Origin: Myxococcales bacterium
GTDB lineage: Bacteria > Myxococcota_A > Polyangia > Polyangiales > JADJMO01
NCBI GenBank assembly: GCA_016709545.1
Contig: JADJMO010000019.1
Span: forward strand, 1 to 64,000
Reading direction: 5' to 3'
DNA: 64,000 nucleotides
Positions 53,187 through 62,524 of the stretch are shown here, piece after piece (the stretch's first letter is position 1; the number at the start of each line of letters is the position of its first letter). The position numbers and the translations under genes were made by a program. The notes beneath the pieces were generated by a model, which did no database searches, had not been told where the DNA came from, and was given only the letters and a program-made list of their open reading frames with translations.

Positions 53187-54449
53187 TCACCCCTTCGTGG
53201 CGGGCCACACGTAGCCCGCGATGCCCTCGTCCACGTGGCCACTGCCGATGGCGCTGGCGCGCTCGCTGGTGCTCGTGGTGAAGAGGTGGTCGTTGCCCTT
53301 CGCCAGCCGGTAGAGCGGGATCGCGCCGCAGACGGCGCTGGTCGCGATGTAGCCCATCGTGCCCTCCTTCACGCTGCCCGGGGAGCCCTCGCAGGTGGCG
53401 CTCGTCGTGTAGAAGTGGAACCCCGACGACAGCACGCACCGGTAGAACGCGACCGTGCCCGGCTGCGCGGCGGCGTAGAGGAAGTAGTAGTCGCCGTACT
53501 CGAGCGTGAAGCCCGCGCCCGTGCCCTCGGGCTTGCTCACCGTGTAGAAGTGCTCGCCGCTGCTGCTCTTGTAGAACCGGTTCACCGCGGTGCGACAGCC
53601 GTCGAGGTCGTCGCACTTGCCGTTGCAGTCGTCGTCGACGAGGTTGCAGGCCTCGGCCGGAGGGTTGCAGAGGGAGAGGGTGCAGGTGCTGCTGCACGTC
53701 CGGCTGCCCGTGGTGCCGCAGCTCGTCGTGCAGGAGACCGGGGCGCTGCCCTGCACGCAGGCGAAGCCGTCGTCGGTCGTGCCGTCGCAGTCGTCGTCCT
53801 TGCCGTTGCAGATCTCGACCGGCGAGAGCCCGCAGCCCCCGCAGTTCTTGGTGTCCTTGGCGAAGTCGGCCTCGCAGCCGTCTTTCGGGTCGCCGTTGCA
53901 GTTGCCGAACCCTGCGGGGCAGCTGACGTCGCACTTGCTCGCGACGCACGTGGCGGTGCCGCTCGTGGCGGTGCACTTGGCGAAGCAGGCACCGCAGTGA
54001 CTCGGGTTGGTCGAGGTGTCGACCTCGCAGCCGTCGCTGTCGTTCTTGTTGCAGTCGTCCCAGGGGGCGATGCACGTGCCAATCGTGCACCCGCCGCCCG
54101 AGCACTTGGCGATCGCGTGGTCGACCGCGCAGCGCCGGCCGCACACGCCGCAGTTCTCCGGGTCGGTGCCGACGAACGTGCAGAAGCCGTCGCAGCAGGT
54201 GCCGGTGCCGCACTCAGTGCTGGCCTTGCAGGGCTTCTTCCCGGCGTCGGTGCCCGCGTCGGCGTCGGGGGCCACGTCGGTCGCGCCGTCGGTCTTGGCG
54301 TCGCTGGTCCCCGTGTCCTTCGACGCGTCGGCCGTCTCGCCGCCCGCGTCACTCGCGGCCTCGGCGGTGCTGTCGCCGAGGTCGATCTCGTCCGACCCGG
54401 CGTTGGCGCATCCCGCTACCGCGAACAAGGCAAGGAGGAAGCGACGCAT
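53187..54449 (-). CDS. Cys-rich lipoprotein with C-terminal DUF5648-like domain
   Basis: The protein has 420 residues with lipobox AVAGC (C14). An Asp/Ala/Thr linker leads to Cys repeats (CGTGTCCDGFC, NCGVCGRRC, HCGACFAKC) and MopE-like units with CNGKDDDCDGTTDDG and CNLVDDDCNGKCDDLDGC, which look calcium-binding. The last 140 residues have repeated aromatic-rich units (VNRFYKSSSGEHFYTVS, VAFYRCVLSSGFHFYTTS, IPLYRLAKGNDHLFTTS), as in DUF5648. It is probably a surface protein. The Rieske gene follows after 4 bp. Confidence 0.75.
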   Translation of the reverse strand: MRRFLLALFAVAGCANAGSDEIDLGDSTAEAASDAGGETADASKDTGTSDAKTDGATDVAPDADAGTDAGKKPCKASTECGTGTCCDGFCTFVGTDPENCGVCGRRCAVDHAIAKCSGGGCTIGTCIAPWDDCNKNDSDGCEVDTSTNPSHCGACFAKCTATSGTATCVASKCDVSCPAGFGNCNGDPKDGCEADFAKDTKNCGGCGLSPVEICNGKDDDCDGTTDDGFACVQGSAPVSCTTSCGTTGSRTCSSTCTLSLCNPPAEACNLVDDDCNGKCDDLDGCRTAVNRFYKSSSGEHFYTVSKPEGTGAGFTLEYGDYYFLYAAAQPGTVAFYRCVLSSGFHFYTTSATCEGSPGSVKEGTMGYIATSAVCGAIPLYRLAKGNDHLFTTSTSERASAIGSGHVDEGIAGYVWPATKG

Positions 54450-54485
54450 GCCGGAAGTGTAACCGATTGCGCCCTCCGCCAGGCC

Positions 54486-54923
54486 TCAGGCCTTCTGCTG
54501 CCGCTCGAGCTCGGCGCGCAGCCGCTCCTCTTGCGCGCGTAGCTCTGGCGTGAGCGCCTCGCCGAAGTCCTCGGACTCGAAGATCGGCCGGATCTCCAGC
54601 TCGGACTCCTCGCCGGGCATGCAGTCGGGGCAGCGTCGCGCCCACTCGACCGCCTCGTCGATCGACTTCACCTGCCAGATCCAGAACCCCCGCGACGAGC
54701 TCCCTGGTCTCGGCGAACGGCCCGTCGAGGATCACCTCTCGCCACCACCGGAGAAGCGCACGCGCTTGCCCTTGCGGCTCGGGTGCAGGCCCTCGCCACC
54801 GACCATCACGCCCGCCTTCACGAGCTCCTCGTTGTACTTGCCCATCGCGGTGAGGAGCTTCTCGTCCGGCAGGATCCCCGCCTCGGAGTTCTTCGTCGCC
54901 TTCACGATCACCAGGACCTTCAT
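54486..54923 (-). CDS. YCII/DGPF-domain protein, two frameshifts
   Basis: The restored protein has about 145 residues, ATG at 54923 (MKVLVIVKATKNSEAG). The DGPF domain is recognised from RVILDGPFAETRELVAGFWIWQVKSIDEAVEWARRCP, read across two compensating breaks near 54740 and 54685. The tail is Glu/Arg rich. These small alpha/beta proteins often sit beside ECF sigma genes; here it neighbours a RibD-like gene 13 bp upstream, likely an operon. Confidence 0.75.
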
Positions 54924-54936
54924 CGTTCTCTCCTTC

Positions 54937-55602
54937 TCACTTCGTCAGCACTACATGTGTCGCGTGGCTGGTCGGGGCGTGTTCGGTGCACCGATAGCCG
55001 AGGGAAGCCGTGTCGATGCCCGCCAGCAGGTGCTCGCCTCGCCCGAGCAGCACCGGCGCGATCGCGAGGTGCAGCTCGTCGATCAGGCCGGCGGTCAGGT
55101 ACTGGCGCACCGTCGCGACGCCCCCACCGAGGCGGACGTCCTTGCCCAGGGCCGCCTCCTTCGCGCGCGCGAGCGCCGCGTGGATGCCGTCGGTCACGAA
55201 GTGGAACGTGGTCCCACCCTCCATGACGATCGAGGCGCGGGCGTGGTGGGTCAGCACGAACACCGGCACGTGGTAGGGCGGGTTCTTGCCCCACCAGCCT
55301 TTCCAGTCGTCGTCCGGCCAGGGACCGCGCGAGGGGCCGAACATGTGGCGGCCCAGGATCCAGGCGCCGACGTTCTCGAAGCCGCGCGCGGCGAACGCGT
55401 CGTCCACGTCCACCCGGCCTTCTTGCGCCGGGATCAGGTCACCGGCGAAGTCGCCGTGCATCCGCTGGAACGTCCGCGTCCCGAGGACCCAGGCGTGCAG
55501 CGCCATGCCGCCCACCCCCATCGGCTGGTCGAGGGCCTGATCCGGCCCGGCGCCATAGCCGTCGAGCGAGAGGGAGAACGACTGGACCCGTAGCTTGGAC
55601 AT
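54937..55602 (-). CDS. Dihydrofolate-reductase/RibD C-terminal-like reductase
   Basis: The protein has 221 residues, ATG at 55602 (MSKLRVQSFSLSLDGYGAGPD). Features are VGAWILGRHMFGPSRGPW, PVFVLTHHARASI, GGTTFHFVTDGIHAALARAK and DVRLGGGVATVRQYL, the NADPH-binding G-GG motif, then IDELHLAIAPVLLGRGEHL. This matches the stand-alone dihydrofolate-reductase-family proteins (RibD_C). The substrate is unknown. Confidence 0.85.
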   Translation of the reverse strand: MSKLRVQSFSLSLDGYGAGPDQALDQPMGVGGMALHAWVLGTRTFQRMHGDFAGDLIPAQEGRVDVDDAFAARGFENVGAWILGRHMFGPSRGPWPDDDWKGWWGKNPPYHVPVFVLTHHARASIVMEGGTTFHFVTDGIHAALARAKEAALGKDVRLGGGVATVRQYLTAGLIDELHLAIAPVLLGRGEHLLAGIDTASLGYRCTEHAPTSHATHVVLTK

Positions 55603-55692
55603 GCGCGCGACTCCTCCGGACACCTCGGTGCCCACCTCTCCAGCGACGAACGAGTGCTCGCAGAATCGACATGGTCTCGAAAGACTCCGCGA

Positions 55693-56770
55693 TCACCCGG
55701 GACCGATCGAGGCGACGTGCGTCACCAGGACCTCCCCACCCTGCGTGCCGACGGCCAGCGTCGCGCTGTCCGGGGAGAACGCGAGGGCGTGCACGGAGTG
55801 CGGACCGGCCGCCGAGTAGTACCCGTAGACGCTCGGGTACTCATCGTCGTCGCGCGCGGATGGCTGCGTGACCTGTTCGAACCCCTCGACCTGGATGCCT
55901 CTCCGTCGCGCGCTCCGCACGAGGGCATCGTCGTCGTAGACGAACGGCACCCGCGAGACCTCGGCCAGCTGCAGCCGGCCGACCAACGCGAGGTCGTCGC
56001 CGCGGAACAAGCGAATCGTGGCGTCGTTGCCGGCGGCCGCGAGCCACGCGCCGTCGGGGGAGGCCCGCACGGTGTGGACGCCATCACCCGTCGTGGCGAG
56101 CACCTGGCCCCTGGCGTGCGCGATGGACCACGCCACGATCCAACCTCCGTCGTCCGACGCGCCACCGACGATCACCCGATCTTCGTCGAGGAAGCACGCG
56201 TCGAAGGCAGGCATCCCGACCCAGGGCAGCGGCACGCCGTCGAGCAACGGAGTGGCGCCTTGCGCTGCCAGGCCCTCGACCTCGGCGATCGACAAGGATC
56301 CATCCCAGGCGGCGAGCGCGAGTCGTCGCCCACTCGGCGAGAACGCCGCGGCGTAGGCGGGCTTGTAGGTCTCGACGCGGGCAACCGTCGCTCCGCTCGG
56401 GAGTGCGGAGAGTGGCGCGAGGACGGTCCGACAACGGTGTGTCCCCGCGATGGCGGCGAGGCTTCCGGCCAGGGCGACCGAGGTGACCTGCTCCACGCCG
56501 AGCTCCCGCGTGATTGGCATCGAGCCGTCGAGCGGAACCACCGCGACGCCGCCGCTGCTGCCAGAGTCTCGCCGTCGGACGAAGCCGGAGCTGCCAGATG
56601 TCGGGCCCTCGGGTCGGGCTCGTCGAGCACGCGGGTGCTGCACCCCCGAGGCTCCACGCGACGACGCGACCATCGCGGCCCGCCGAGACCAGCGCCTCTC
56701 CGACGAACACGAGGGCCTCGACGGCGCCTCGGTGCGAGCCCACGACACGCATCCAGAAACCATACTTCAT
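55693..56770 (-). CDS. WD40-type beta-propeller protein, one frameshift
   Basis: The restored protein has about 359 residues, ATG at 56770 (MKYGFWMRVVGSHRGAVEALVFVG). Repeated units resemble WD40 blades (ALVSAGRDGRVVAWSL; AYAAAFSPSGRRLALAAWDGSLSIAEV; VHTVRASPDGAWLAAAGNDATIRLF; VHALAFSPDSATLAVGTQGGEVLV). The frame breaks near 56640. It is cytoplasmic with no other domain, and lies just downstream of the TetR gene. Confidence 0.75.
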
Positions 56771-56781
56771 CCCGCGAGCGG

Positions 56782-57366
56782 TCACCGCCCTGGCAGCATC
56801 CCCACCAGCGCCCGCAACATCGCGCCCGCCTCGAACAGCGGGGCAGGGGAGCGCGCCACCTTGCTCAACAGCAGCGCCCCCTCGATCGTCGCGAGCGCGA
56901 AGGTGGCCATCTTGCGCGCGCTCTCCGCGTCCACCCCCGCCGCGACCAGCCGCGCGCCGATGCGCTCCGTCCACCCCTCGTAGTGCTTCGCGATCGTGGT
57001 CCGCACCAGCTCCGATTCGTTGGTCGCCTCGAGCCCCACCGTCGCGAGGGGACACCCCTCGGTGAACCCCGAGGCCGCGAGCCCCTCGCCGAGGAACCGG
57101 CACACCGTCTCCACCGCCTCGCCCGGGTCGTGCGAAGAGCCGACGACCGCCTCGATGATCTCGCGCCACCGCGCGCCGCTCGCCTCGAGGGCCGCGCACG
57201 CGAGCTCCTCCTTGCCACCGGGGAAGTAGAAATAGAGCGACCCGCGGGGCGCCCCGCTCTCGGCGACGATCTCGGCGAGGCCGGTCGCGTGGTAGCCCTG
57301 TCGCTGCAGCAGCGTGGCCGTCGCGTCGACCAGCTTCTGCCGGCTCTGCTCGCCCTTCTTGCTCAT
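56782..57366 (-). CDS. TetR-family transcriptional repressor
   Basis: The protein has 194 residues, ATG at 57366. The N-terminal helix-turn-helix is SRQKLVDATATLLQRQGYHATGLAEIVAESGAPRGSLYFYFPGGKEEL, the standard TetR DNA-binding segment; the C-terminal half has the TetR_C ligand domain (EGCPLATVGLEATNESELV, LxxxG subgroup like LmrA/YxaF). It is the second gene after the OYE, with 7 bp between them, so it is probably autoregulated through the operator upstream of the OYE gene. Confidence 0.92.
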   Translation of the reverse strand: MSKKGEQSRQKLVDATATLLQRQGYHATGLAEIVAESGAPRGSLYFYFPGGKEELACAALEASGARWREIIEAVVGSSHDPGEAVETVCRFLGEGLAASGFTEGCPLATVGLEATNESELVRTTIAKHYEGWTERIGARLVAAGVDAESARKMATFALATIEGALLLSKVARSPAPLFEAGAMLRALVGMLPGR

Positions 57367-57373
57367 GGCTTGC

Positions 57374-58594
57374 TCATGATGACGCGAACAGCGTGTGACG
57401 CACGCCGTGGGCGAGCGCGGCGAACCGCCCGAGCCCCGGGTCGGGCTCGAGGCCGTCGGCCATGCGGTGCAGCTGCTGCTGGAACCAGAACACCTGCAGC
57501 ATGTCGTCGATCTTCTTCACGCCGGTGTGGATCTTCAACGGACGCGCGCCGTCGGCGGCGCCGCTCACGAGCCGCGCCGGCAGGTCGGGCTCGAAGGTGA
57601 GCGGCCGCGCGAGCCCGATCACGTCGACCGCGCCGCTCGCGAGCACCTCGTTCATGGTGGCCGCCGTGCGCATGCCGCCGGTGAGCATCAACGGCAACGT
57701 GGTGACCGCGCGGATTTCGCGCGCGTACTCGAGGAAGTAGGCCTCCCGGAGGCGCGTGCTCTCGCGGACCCGCGTGGGCAGCTCGCCGCTCCCGGCCATG
57801 GCGGGCGACTCGTAGTTGCCGCCCGAGATCTCGAGCAGCGCGACGCCGACCGCCTCGAGCGCCTGCGCCACGACCTTGGCGTCGTCGAGCTCGAAGCCGC
57901 CGCGCTGGAAGTCGGCGGAGTTGAGCTTCACGGCGATCGGATAGTCGGGCCCGACCGCGGCGCGCATCGCCCGCACGATCGAGAGCAGGAAGCGCATGCG
58001 GTTCTCGAGCGAGCCACCCCACTCGTCGTCGCGGCGGTTGGCGAGCGGCGAGAGGAACTGGCTCACGAGGTACCCGTGGGCGCCATGGATCTGGACGCCC
58101 GCGAAGCCTGCGTCCTTGGCGAGCGAGGCCGCCGTCGCGAAGCGCCCGATGAGGCCCTCCACCTCGGCGCCCGTCAGCGCGCGCGGCGTGGCGAAGGTGC
58201 CGAAGAAGCCGCGCAGGCCCACCGCCGAAGGCGCGACCGGTACCGGCGTGAGCCGCCGCGGGGACTGCCGCCCGGTGTGGTTGAGCTGCACGAACACGTG
58301 GCTCCCGTGCGCCTGACCTGCCTCGGCCCAGCGCCGCAGCGCGGGGAGGTGCCGCGCGTCCTCGAGCAGCACGTTGCCCGGCTCACCCCGCCCCTCGCGC
58401 GCGACGATCACGTGGCCCGTGATCAGCAAGCCGGCGCCGCCGCGTCCGAGTCGCTCGTACAGGCGAACGAGCCGGTCGGTCGGCCCGCCGTCGGCGTCGC
58501 CCAGCACCTCGCTCATGGCGGACTTGGCGAGGCGGTTCGGGAGCGACAACCCGCCGGGGAGGACGAGCGGACGCGCGAGGGGCTGGTCGATCAT
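57374..58594 (-). CDS. NADH:flavin oxidoreductase / Old Yellow Enzyme family
   Basis: The protein has 406 residues, ATG at 58594. TIM-barrel OYE marks are LSLPNRLAKSAMSEVLGD, VFVQLNHTGRQSP, FAGVQIHGAHGYLVSQFLSPLANRRDDEWGGSLENRMRF, YPIAVKLNSADF and LTGGMRTAATMNEVL, the FMN phosphate-binding end. The length and motifs fit NADH-dependent ene-reductases. It is cotranscribed with the TetR gene and likely induced by its substrate. Confidence 0.93.
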   Translation of the reverse strand: MIDQPLARPLVLPGGLSLPNRLAKSAMSEVLGDADGGPTDRLVRLYERLGRGGAGLLITGHVIVAREGRGEPGNVLLEDARHLPALRRWAEAGQAHGSHVFVQLNHTGRQSPRRLTPVPVAPSAVGLRGFFGTFATPRALTGAEVEGLIGRFATAASLAKDAGFAGVQIHGAHGYLVSQFLSPLANRRDDEWGGSLENRMRFLLSIVRAMRAAVGPDYPIAVKLNSADFQRGGFELDDAKVVAQALEAVGVALLEISGGNYESPAMAGSGELPTRVRESTRLREAYFLEYAREIRAVTTLPLMLTGGMRTAATMNEVLASGAVDVIGLARPLTFEPDLPARLVSGAADGARPLKIHTGVKKIDDMLQVFWFQQQLHRMADGLEPDPGLGRFAALAHGVRHTLFASS

Positions 58595-58614
58595 GCCCCT
58601 TGAATATGTCGCCC

Positions 58615-58644
58615 GGTATAGAACGCAAGGGCGTCCTATGTCGA
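58615..58644 (-). promoter_or_regulatory. Predicted sigma-70-type promoter of the OYE-TetR operon
   Basis: On the minus strand TCGACA (-35, 5 of 6 to TTGACA) at 58644-58639 and TATACC (-10, 4 of 6) at 58620-58615 are spaced by 18 bases, 21 bp upstream of the start codon. Confidence 0.5.
58619..58638 (-). promoter_or_regulatory. Probable TetR operator
   Basis: On the minus strand the 20-base sequence TAGGACGC, CCTT, GCGTTCTA is an inverted repeat with 7 of 8 matched pairs. It fills the spacer between the -35 and -10 boxes, exactly where a repressor would block polymerase. Confidence 0.6.
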
Positions 58645-58749
58645 TTGTCATAAAATCTGTCGGGTCTGCCCGCCAGGCCCATTTTCGCCGCCGCACGGAT
58701 GTAGAGCAGGCGTTTTACATTCGTGCAGAAACAAAATCGGCGTCCGGTG
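58645..58749. other. AT-richer gap without a gene
   Basis: The gap lies between the OYE promoter and the end of the lipoprotein gene at 58750. It is less GC-rich than its surroundings; no RNA or gene is seen. Confidence 0.4.
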
Positions 58750-61065
58750 TCAGTCGGCGGGCGCGACGGGCACCTTGGTCCAGGTGACCGTGGGCACCTT
58801 CCCGGCGAAGGCGTCGTCGATGAACTTCACGCTGGCGTCCTGGGTCTCGAGGTACGGGTTCTCGAACTTCACCGGCGCCGGCAGCGAGGGGAAGGGATCC
58901 TGCGCCGGATCGCCGAACAGTGAGTGCTTCGCCGCGAACGAGCGCTGTCCCTTGCGAGACGTCACGTGCCGACCGTGCTGGGCCGGCGAGAGCTGCACGA
59001 GCAGGCCCGTCGACTCGGGCCGCGGCACGCCGGTCGCGCCGGCGCCCGGCACCTTCACGAGATCGGCGAGCAACTGCACCGACGGGTCGACGAGCCGCAG
59101 CCCCATCGCCTTGGCGAGTCCCTCGGTCGCCTCGTTGGAGACGAGCTCGTCGGCGAGCGCCTCGAACATCAGCACGTTGCGCGGCTTGGCCCCCGCGACC
59201 GTGCTGGTGATCACCGCGCCCGCGACGCCGATCGGGTCACCCCCGTCGATGACGTGTTGCATGAGCTGCACCATCGGGTGCCACGGCGGCGCCTGGCAGT
59301 TGCGATACCCGAAGTTGAGCGCGGCCGAGCCGTTGAGCAGCGAGTAGATCGCGGGGCTGTTCGACGCGAGCTCCGTCAAGAGCGCGCCGCCCGGGACCTG
59401 GAGCACGTAGGCCTTGTGGCCGGGCTCGATGCCCGCGACCAGCGACCCGAGGATGCCGCCGAGCGAGATGCCGAAGTACGCGACGCGCGTGCCGTCGAGC
59501 TTCGGTGCCTTGCCGTCGATGGCGAGCCCTTCGAGGGTGGGGGAGGCCGAGAGCACACGGTAGAGCGTCGCGTGGTCGACGGCGGCCTGGCGGAACTGGT
59601 CGCGCAGCGCCGCGAGGCGGAACAGGCCGCCGAACAGATCGGTCGGGCCCTCGTTGCCGCCGTCGCCGCTCGTGTCGGTGAAGCCGTCCGGCCCCTCGTA
59701 CTTGGACGACGAGCGCTTGTAGTCGAACTTCTTGTCGCCGCGGGCCGCGGCCGAGCCGCCGCGCGTGCCCTGCAGCACCACCTCGATCGACACCGTCGCC
59801 CAGCCCTTGCGCGCGAACGTGTTCGCCAGCGCGAGCGCGTCGCCGCGCTGTCCGCCCATTCCGTGCTGGAACACGACCACGGGGTACCCCTCGGCGGGTG
59901 CCGCCGCCTTGGGGAGGAACACGGAGATCCACACCTTCGAGGTGGGGCGGCTCGGGTTCGGCGCGACCTTGCCCGCGGCGTCGTGGAACACGGTGCCGTG
60001 CTTCGGATCGCTGTAGCCGGTGGGCGCGTCGACGAGGAAGTTCGGCGCGTCGATCGTCGCGACCCCGATCGCGCCGAGCGCGTCGTGGGGGATACCGGGG
60101 TTGTCGTCCCAGTCGGGGTCGTCCTTGCCCTCGAGCTGCTTGGGCGTGCCGAGGAGATCGTCGAGCGAGGCGTTCCACCCCGTCGGCAGCGGCGTCACCG
60201 TCGTGAAGCGCGCGGGCTGCACAGGCGCGACGTCTTCCTTGCCCCACTTCAGGACCGGCGCCGCGGTGGCGTTGGCGGCCTCGCGCATGGCGAAGAAGTC
60301 GCTGGTCACGGCGCCCGTCGTGTAGACGGCGGCGGCGACGACGGTGCTCCGGTCGATGCCGAGCTTGGCGACGGCCTTGTCGATGCCCGCCTTGTAGAGC
60401 GTGGCCGCGGCGTCGGTGCGCGCGCCGTCGCGGATGGCGACGAAGTCGGCCGAGGCCGCCAGCTTGGCCTGGCTCTTCTTGCCGACCAGCGCGGTGGTGA
60501 GCAGCGCCACGATCTTGTGCTTCTCGGGCAGCACTGTGCCGCGGCTCGTCTGCACCGCGAGCATGGGCTGGGTCTCGCTCGAGGAGTTCAGCGCGCCGTC
60601 GTCGTTCCACGCCGCGCGGCAGTCGAGCACCGTGCCGGCGTCGACGTCGACCAGGTAGACCGGCGCGTCCTTGCCCTGACAGTCGCCCTTCTTTCCGGTC
60701 GGGAGCTTGCTCGCGTCGGGGGCGTCGCCGGTCAGCGCGAACAGCGCGCCCCCGTAGACCCCGAACCCGTGCGTGGCCGCGAGCGCCTCGGAGAGGTACT
60801 TGGCGCCGTTGCTCGACGGCACGAGCTTGGCCACGCCGCCGGTCGCCGAGGCCTGGATCGTGCCCTTGTCGTCGAGGAGGAGGTCGCTCGGGAACGGCAC
60901 GGACACGAGGTCGGCCTTGCCGGTCGCAGGCAGGTCGAACACCGCCGCGAACGTGCTCGCCGGGTTGCCGGCCGGCGGCGGGTCGTCCTTCGAGGAGCAG
61001 CTGGTCGTGGCGGTCGGGACGAGGGCGGCGAGCAGGAGACCGAAGCGGAGCGAAGGGCGGAGCAT
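58750..61065 (-). CDS. Large exported lipase-like alpha/beta-hydrolase lipoprotein
   Basis: The protein has 771 residues with a signal peptide and lipobox-like TATTSC (C23). An N-terminal domain of about 280 residues (TVLDCRAAWNDDG, LPEKHKIVALLTTALVG) resembles the N-terminal part of bacterial virulence-factor-type lipases. The alpha/beta-hydrolase core has YPVVVFQHGMGGQRGDALALANTFARKGWATVSIEVVLQG (oxyanion region) and the nucleophile elbow GTRVAYFGISLGGILGSLVAG. A C-terminal LLVQLSPAQHGRHV holds a candidate catalytic His. It is predicted to be an outer-surface or periplasmic esterase. Confidence 0.82.
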   Translation of the reverse strand: MLRPSLRFGLLLAALVPTATTSCSSKDDPPPAGNPASTFAAVFDLPATGKADLVSVPFPSDLLLDDKGTIQASATGGVAKLVPSSNGAKYLSEALAATHGFGVYGGALFALTGDAPDASKLPTGKKGDCQGKDAPVYLVDVDAGTVLDCRAAWNDDGALNSSSETQPMLAVQTSRGTVLPEKHKIVALLTTALVGKKSQAKLAASADFVAIRDGARTDAAATLYKAGIDKAVAKLGIDRSTVVAAAVYTTGAVTSDFFAMREAANATAAPVLKWGKEDVAPVQPARFTTVTPLPTGWNASLDDLLGTPKQLEGKDDPDWDDNPGIPHDALGAIGVATIDAPNFLVDAPTGYSDPKHGTVFHDAAGKVAPNPSRPTSKVWISVFLPKAAAPAEGYPVVVFQHGMGGQRGDALALANTFARKGWATVSIEVVLQGTRGGSAAARGDKKFDYKRSSSKYEGPDGFTDTSGDGGNEGPTDLFGGLFRLAALRDQFRQAAVDHATLYRVLSASPTLEGLAIDGKAPKLDGTRVAYFGISLGGILGSLVAGIEPGHKAYVLQVPGGALLTELASNSPAIYSLLNGSAALNFGYRNCQAPPWHPMVQLMQHVIDGGDPIGVAGAVITSTVAGAKPRNVLMFEALADELVSNEATEGLAKAMGLRLVDPSVQLLADLVKVPGAGATGVPRPESTGLLVQLSPAQHGRHVTSRKGQRSFAAKHSLFGDPAQDPFPSLPAPVKFENPYLETQDASVKFIDDAFAGKVPTVTWTKVPVAPAD

Positions 61066-61104
61066 CGACGCGCAGTCTTCGCTGGCGCTCCGCTCGCCGC
61101 AAGC

Positions 61105-61957
61105 TCACAGCTCGCGGAGGAATCGTAGGATGTGCTCCGACACCGCACGGGGGTGCTCGAGGTGCGGCGAGTGGCTGAAGCCCTCGGGCTCCAGGATCTT
61201 GGCGTGCGGCGGCAGGTACTTGCGGAACCACGCGAGCGCGCTCGGTGGGAGCAGCCGCTCCGACTTGCCCCACACGAGGGTCACCGGCATGGGCAGCGAT
61301 CCGAGCTTGGCCTCGTCGGCCGCGTGATCGGCGCGCGCGCCCTCGAGGAGCTCGCGCACCACCTTGCGGGTGAGGAGCGGCCCGAGCTCGTGGACCACGA
61401 GGCGCAGGAACCACGGCTCGCGGTGGTAGATGCGACCGGCGAACGCGCGCGTCGTCGCTGGTGCGGATGTCGAAGTTGCGGACCAAGGTCTCGAGCTCGT
61501 GCTCCTCGATGCGCGCGCCCGCGGGCGACACGAGGAACAGGCCGCGCACGTTCTCGGGGCGCTCCATCGCGTAGTGCATCGCGACGGCGCCACCGAGCGA
61601 GTTGCCGACGAGCACCGAGGGCTGCTCGATGAGGTGGTCGAGCGCGGCGCCAGTGGCCTCGAAGAGCACCTCGGGCGTGAGCTGCCGTGAGGGCTGGTCG
61701 CTCGCGCCGTGGCCAGGCAGTTCGAGCGCGACCACGCGGCGGACGTGGTGCCGGAGCCGCGCGAGCACCGGCGCGAACGGCGGGGCCGCCGTGCCGATGC
61801 CGTGGATGAAGATGACCGCCGGCAGCTGCCCGTGACCCCAGGCGTCGTACACGTGCACGCGGCCGACGGGGGTCGACACGAAGCGACTGACGTGGCCGCG
61901 CCGGTTGAGGGTCAGACGACCGAGGCGCTCGAGCGCGGGGAGGATGCGAGGGGTCAC
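61105..61957 (-). CDS. Alpha/beta-hydrolase fold protein, one frameshift
   Basis: The restored protein has about 284 residues with a GTG start at 61957. Motifs are VIFIHGIGTAAPPFAPVLARL (oxyanion HG), VVALELPGHGASDQP, the elbow VLVGNSLGGAVAMHYA, VTLVWGKSERLLPPSA (Asp/Glu region) and GFSHSPHLEHP (catalytic His). The frame breaks near 61445 (DDAR to FAGRIYHREPWFLRL). It is a cytoplasmic esterase or hydrolase of unknown substrate. Confidence 0.85.
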
Positions 61958-61993
61958 GCGGGTGCGCCAGGGTAGCCCAACGGTGGAGGGCCG

Positions 61994-62323
61994 CTAACGC
62001 GGAACGTCGACCGGCGGCTCGGTCGGGAGACCGCGCGGATCCGGGCAATTCGGACAGGGCGGCGGCAACGGCCCTGGGTGCTTGGCCGGGTCGGCCGGGA
62101 CCACGACCGCCGGATGCTGCGGGACGGTCGTCGGACCGGCGTCAGGCGCCACGACGAAGAACGCCGGCGGCGCGGGCTTGGCGACGGTCACCGCGATGGG
62201 TGCCGGCTCCGGTACGGTGTCTGCGTTCGGTGCGTCGACCGTCTCGGCCGCTCCGCAGAACGTCAGCGCGGGGATGGTGAGCAAGAGGACGAGCGCCTCT
62301 CGCACCCTCGGCGTGTGTGCCAT
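61994..62323 (-). CDS. Small Pro/Ala-rich exported protein
   Basis: The protein has 109 residues, ATG at 62323, with a strong Shine-Dalgarno AAAGGAGG five bases upstream. The N-terminus (REALVLLLTIPALTFCGAAE) is a signal peptide, possibly lipidated at Cys23. The rest is a Pro/Val/Ala-rich, low-complexity segment ending PPPCPNCPDPRGLPTEPP with a CxxC. Function unknown. Confidence 0.6.
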   Translation of the reverse strand: MAHTPRVREALVLLLTIPALTFCGAAETVDAPNADTVPEPAPIAVTVAKPAPPAFFVVAPDAGPTTVPQHPAVVVPADPAKHPGPLPPPCPNCPDPRGLPTEPPVDVPR

Positions 62324-62524
62324 GGGACCCTCCTTTCGAAGGACGATCGAAGGAACGAGCAGTTCATGTGCCAGTCGACATCGCCTGGTTCCGGCGCATC
62401 GACACTCACGTGACGCTGCACGAGGTGCGCGTTCACGCGCGGAACCACGTCTCGTCGACGTCCTTCCTCGGGCGACCCACCCAATAACCTTTGCGGCCGC
62501 GCGGCGACACGTTACTCGCGCTCC
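62324..62524. promoter_or_regulatory. Divergent region between the small exported protein gene and kamD
   Basis: This 201-bp gap must hold promoters for both divergent genes. The only pattern I see is a direct repeat TCGAAGGA at 62336-62343 and 62347-62354, one helical turn apart, close to the small-protein gene's RBS. No riboswitch is obvious, although the kamD product belongs to a B12-dependent enzyme. Confidence 0.4.

Noticed and set aside
62324..62524. Cobalamin riboswitch upstream of kamD
   Set aside because: The gap is too short and lacks a recognisable B12-box sequence.
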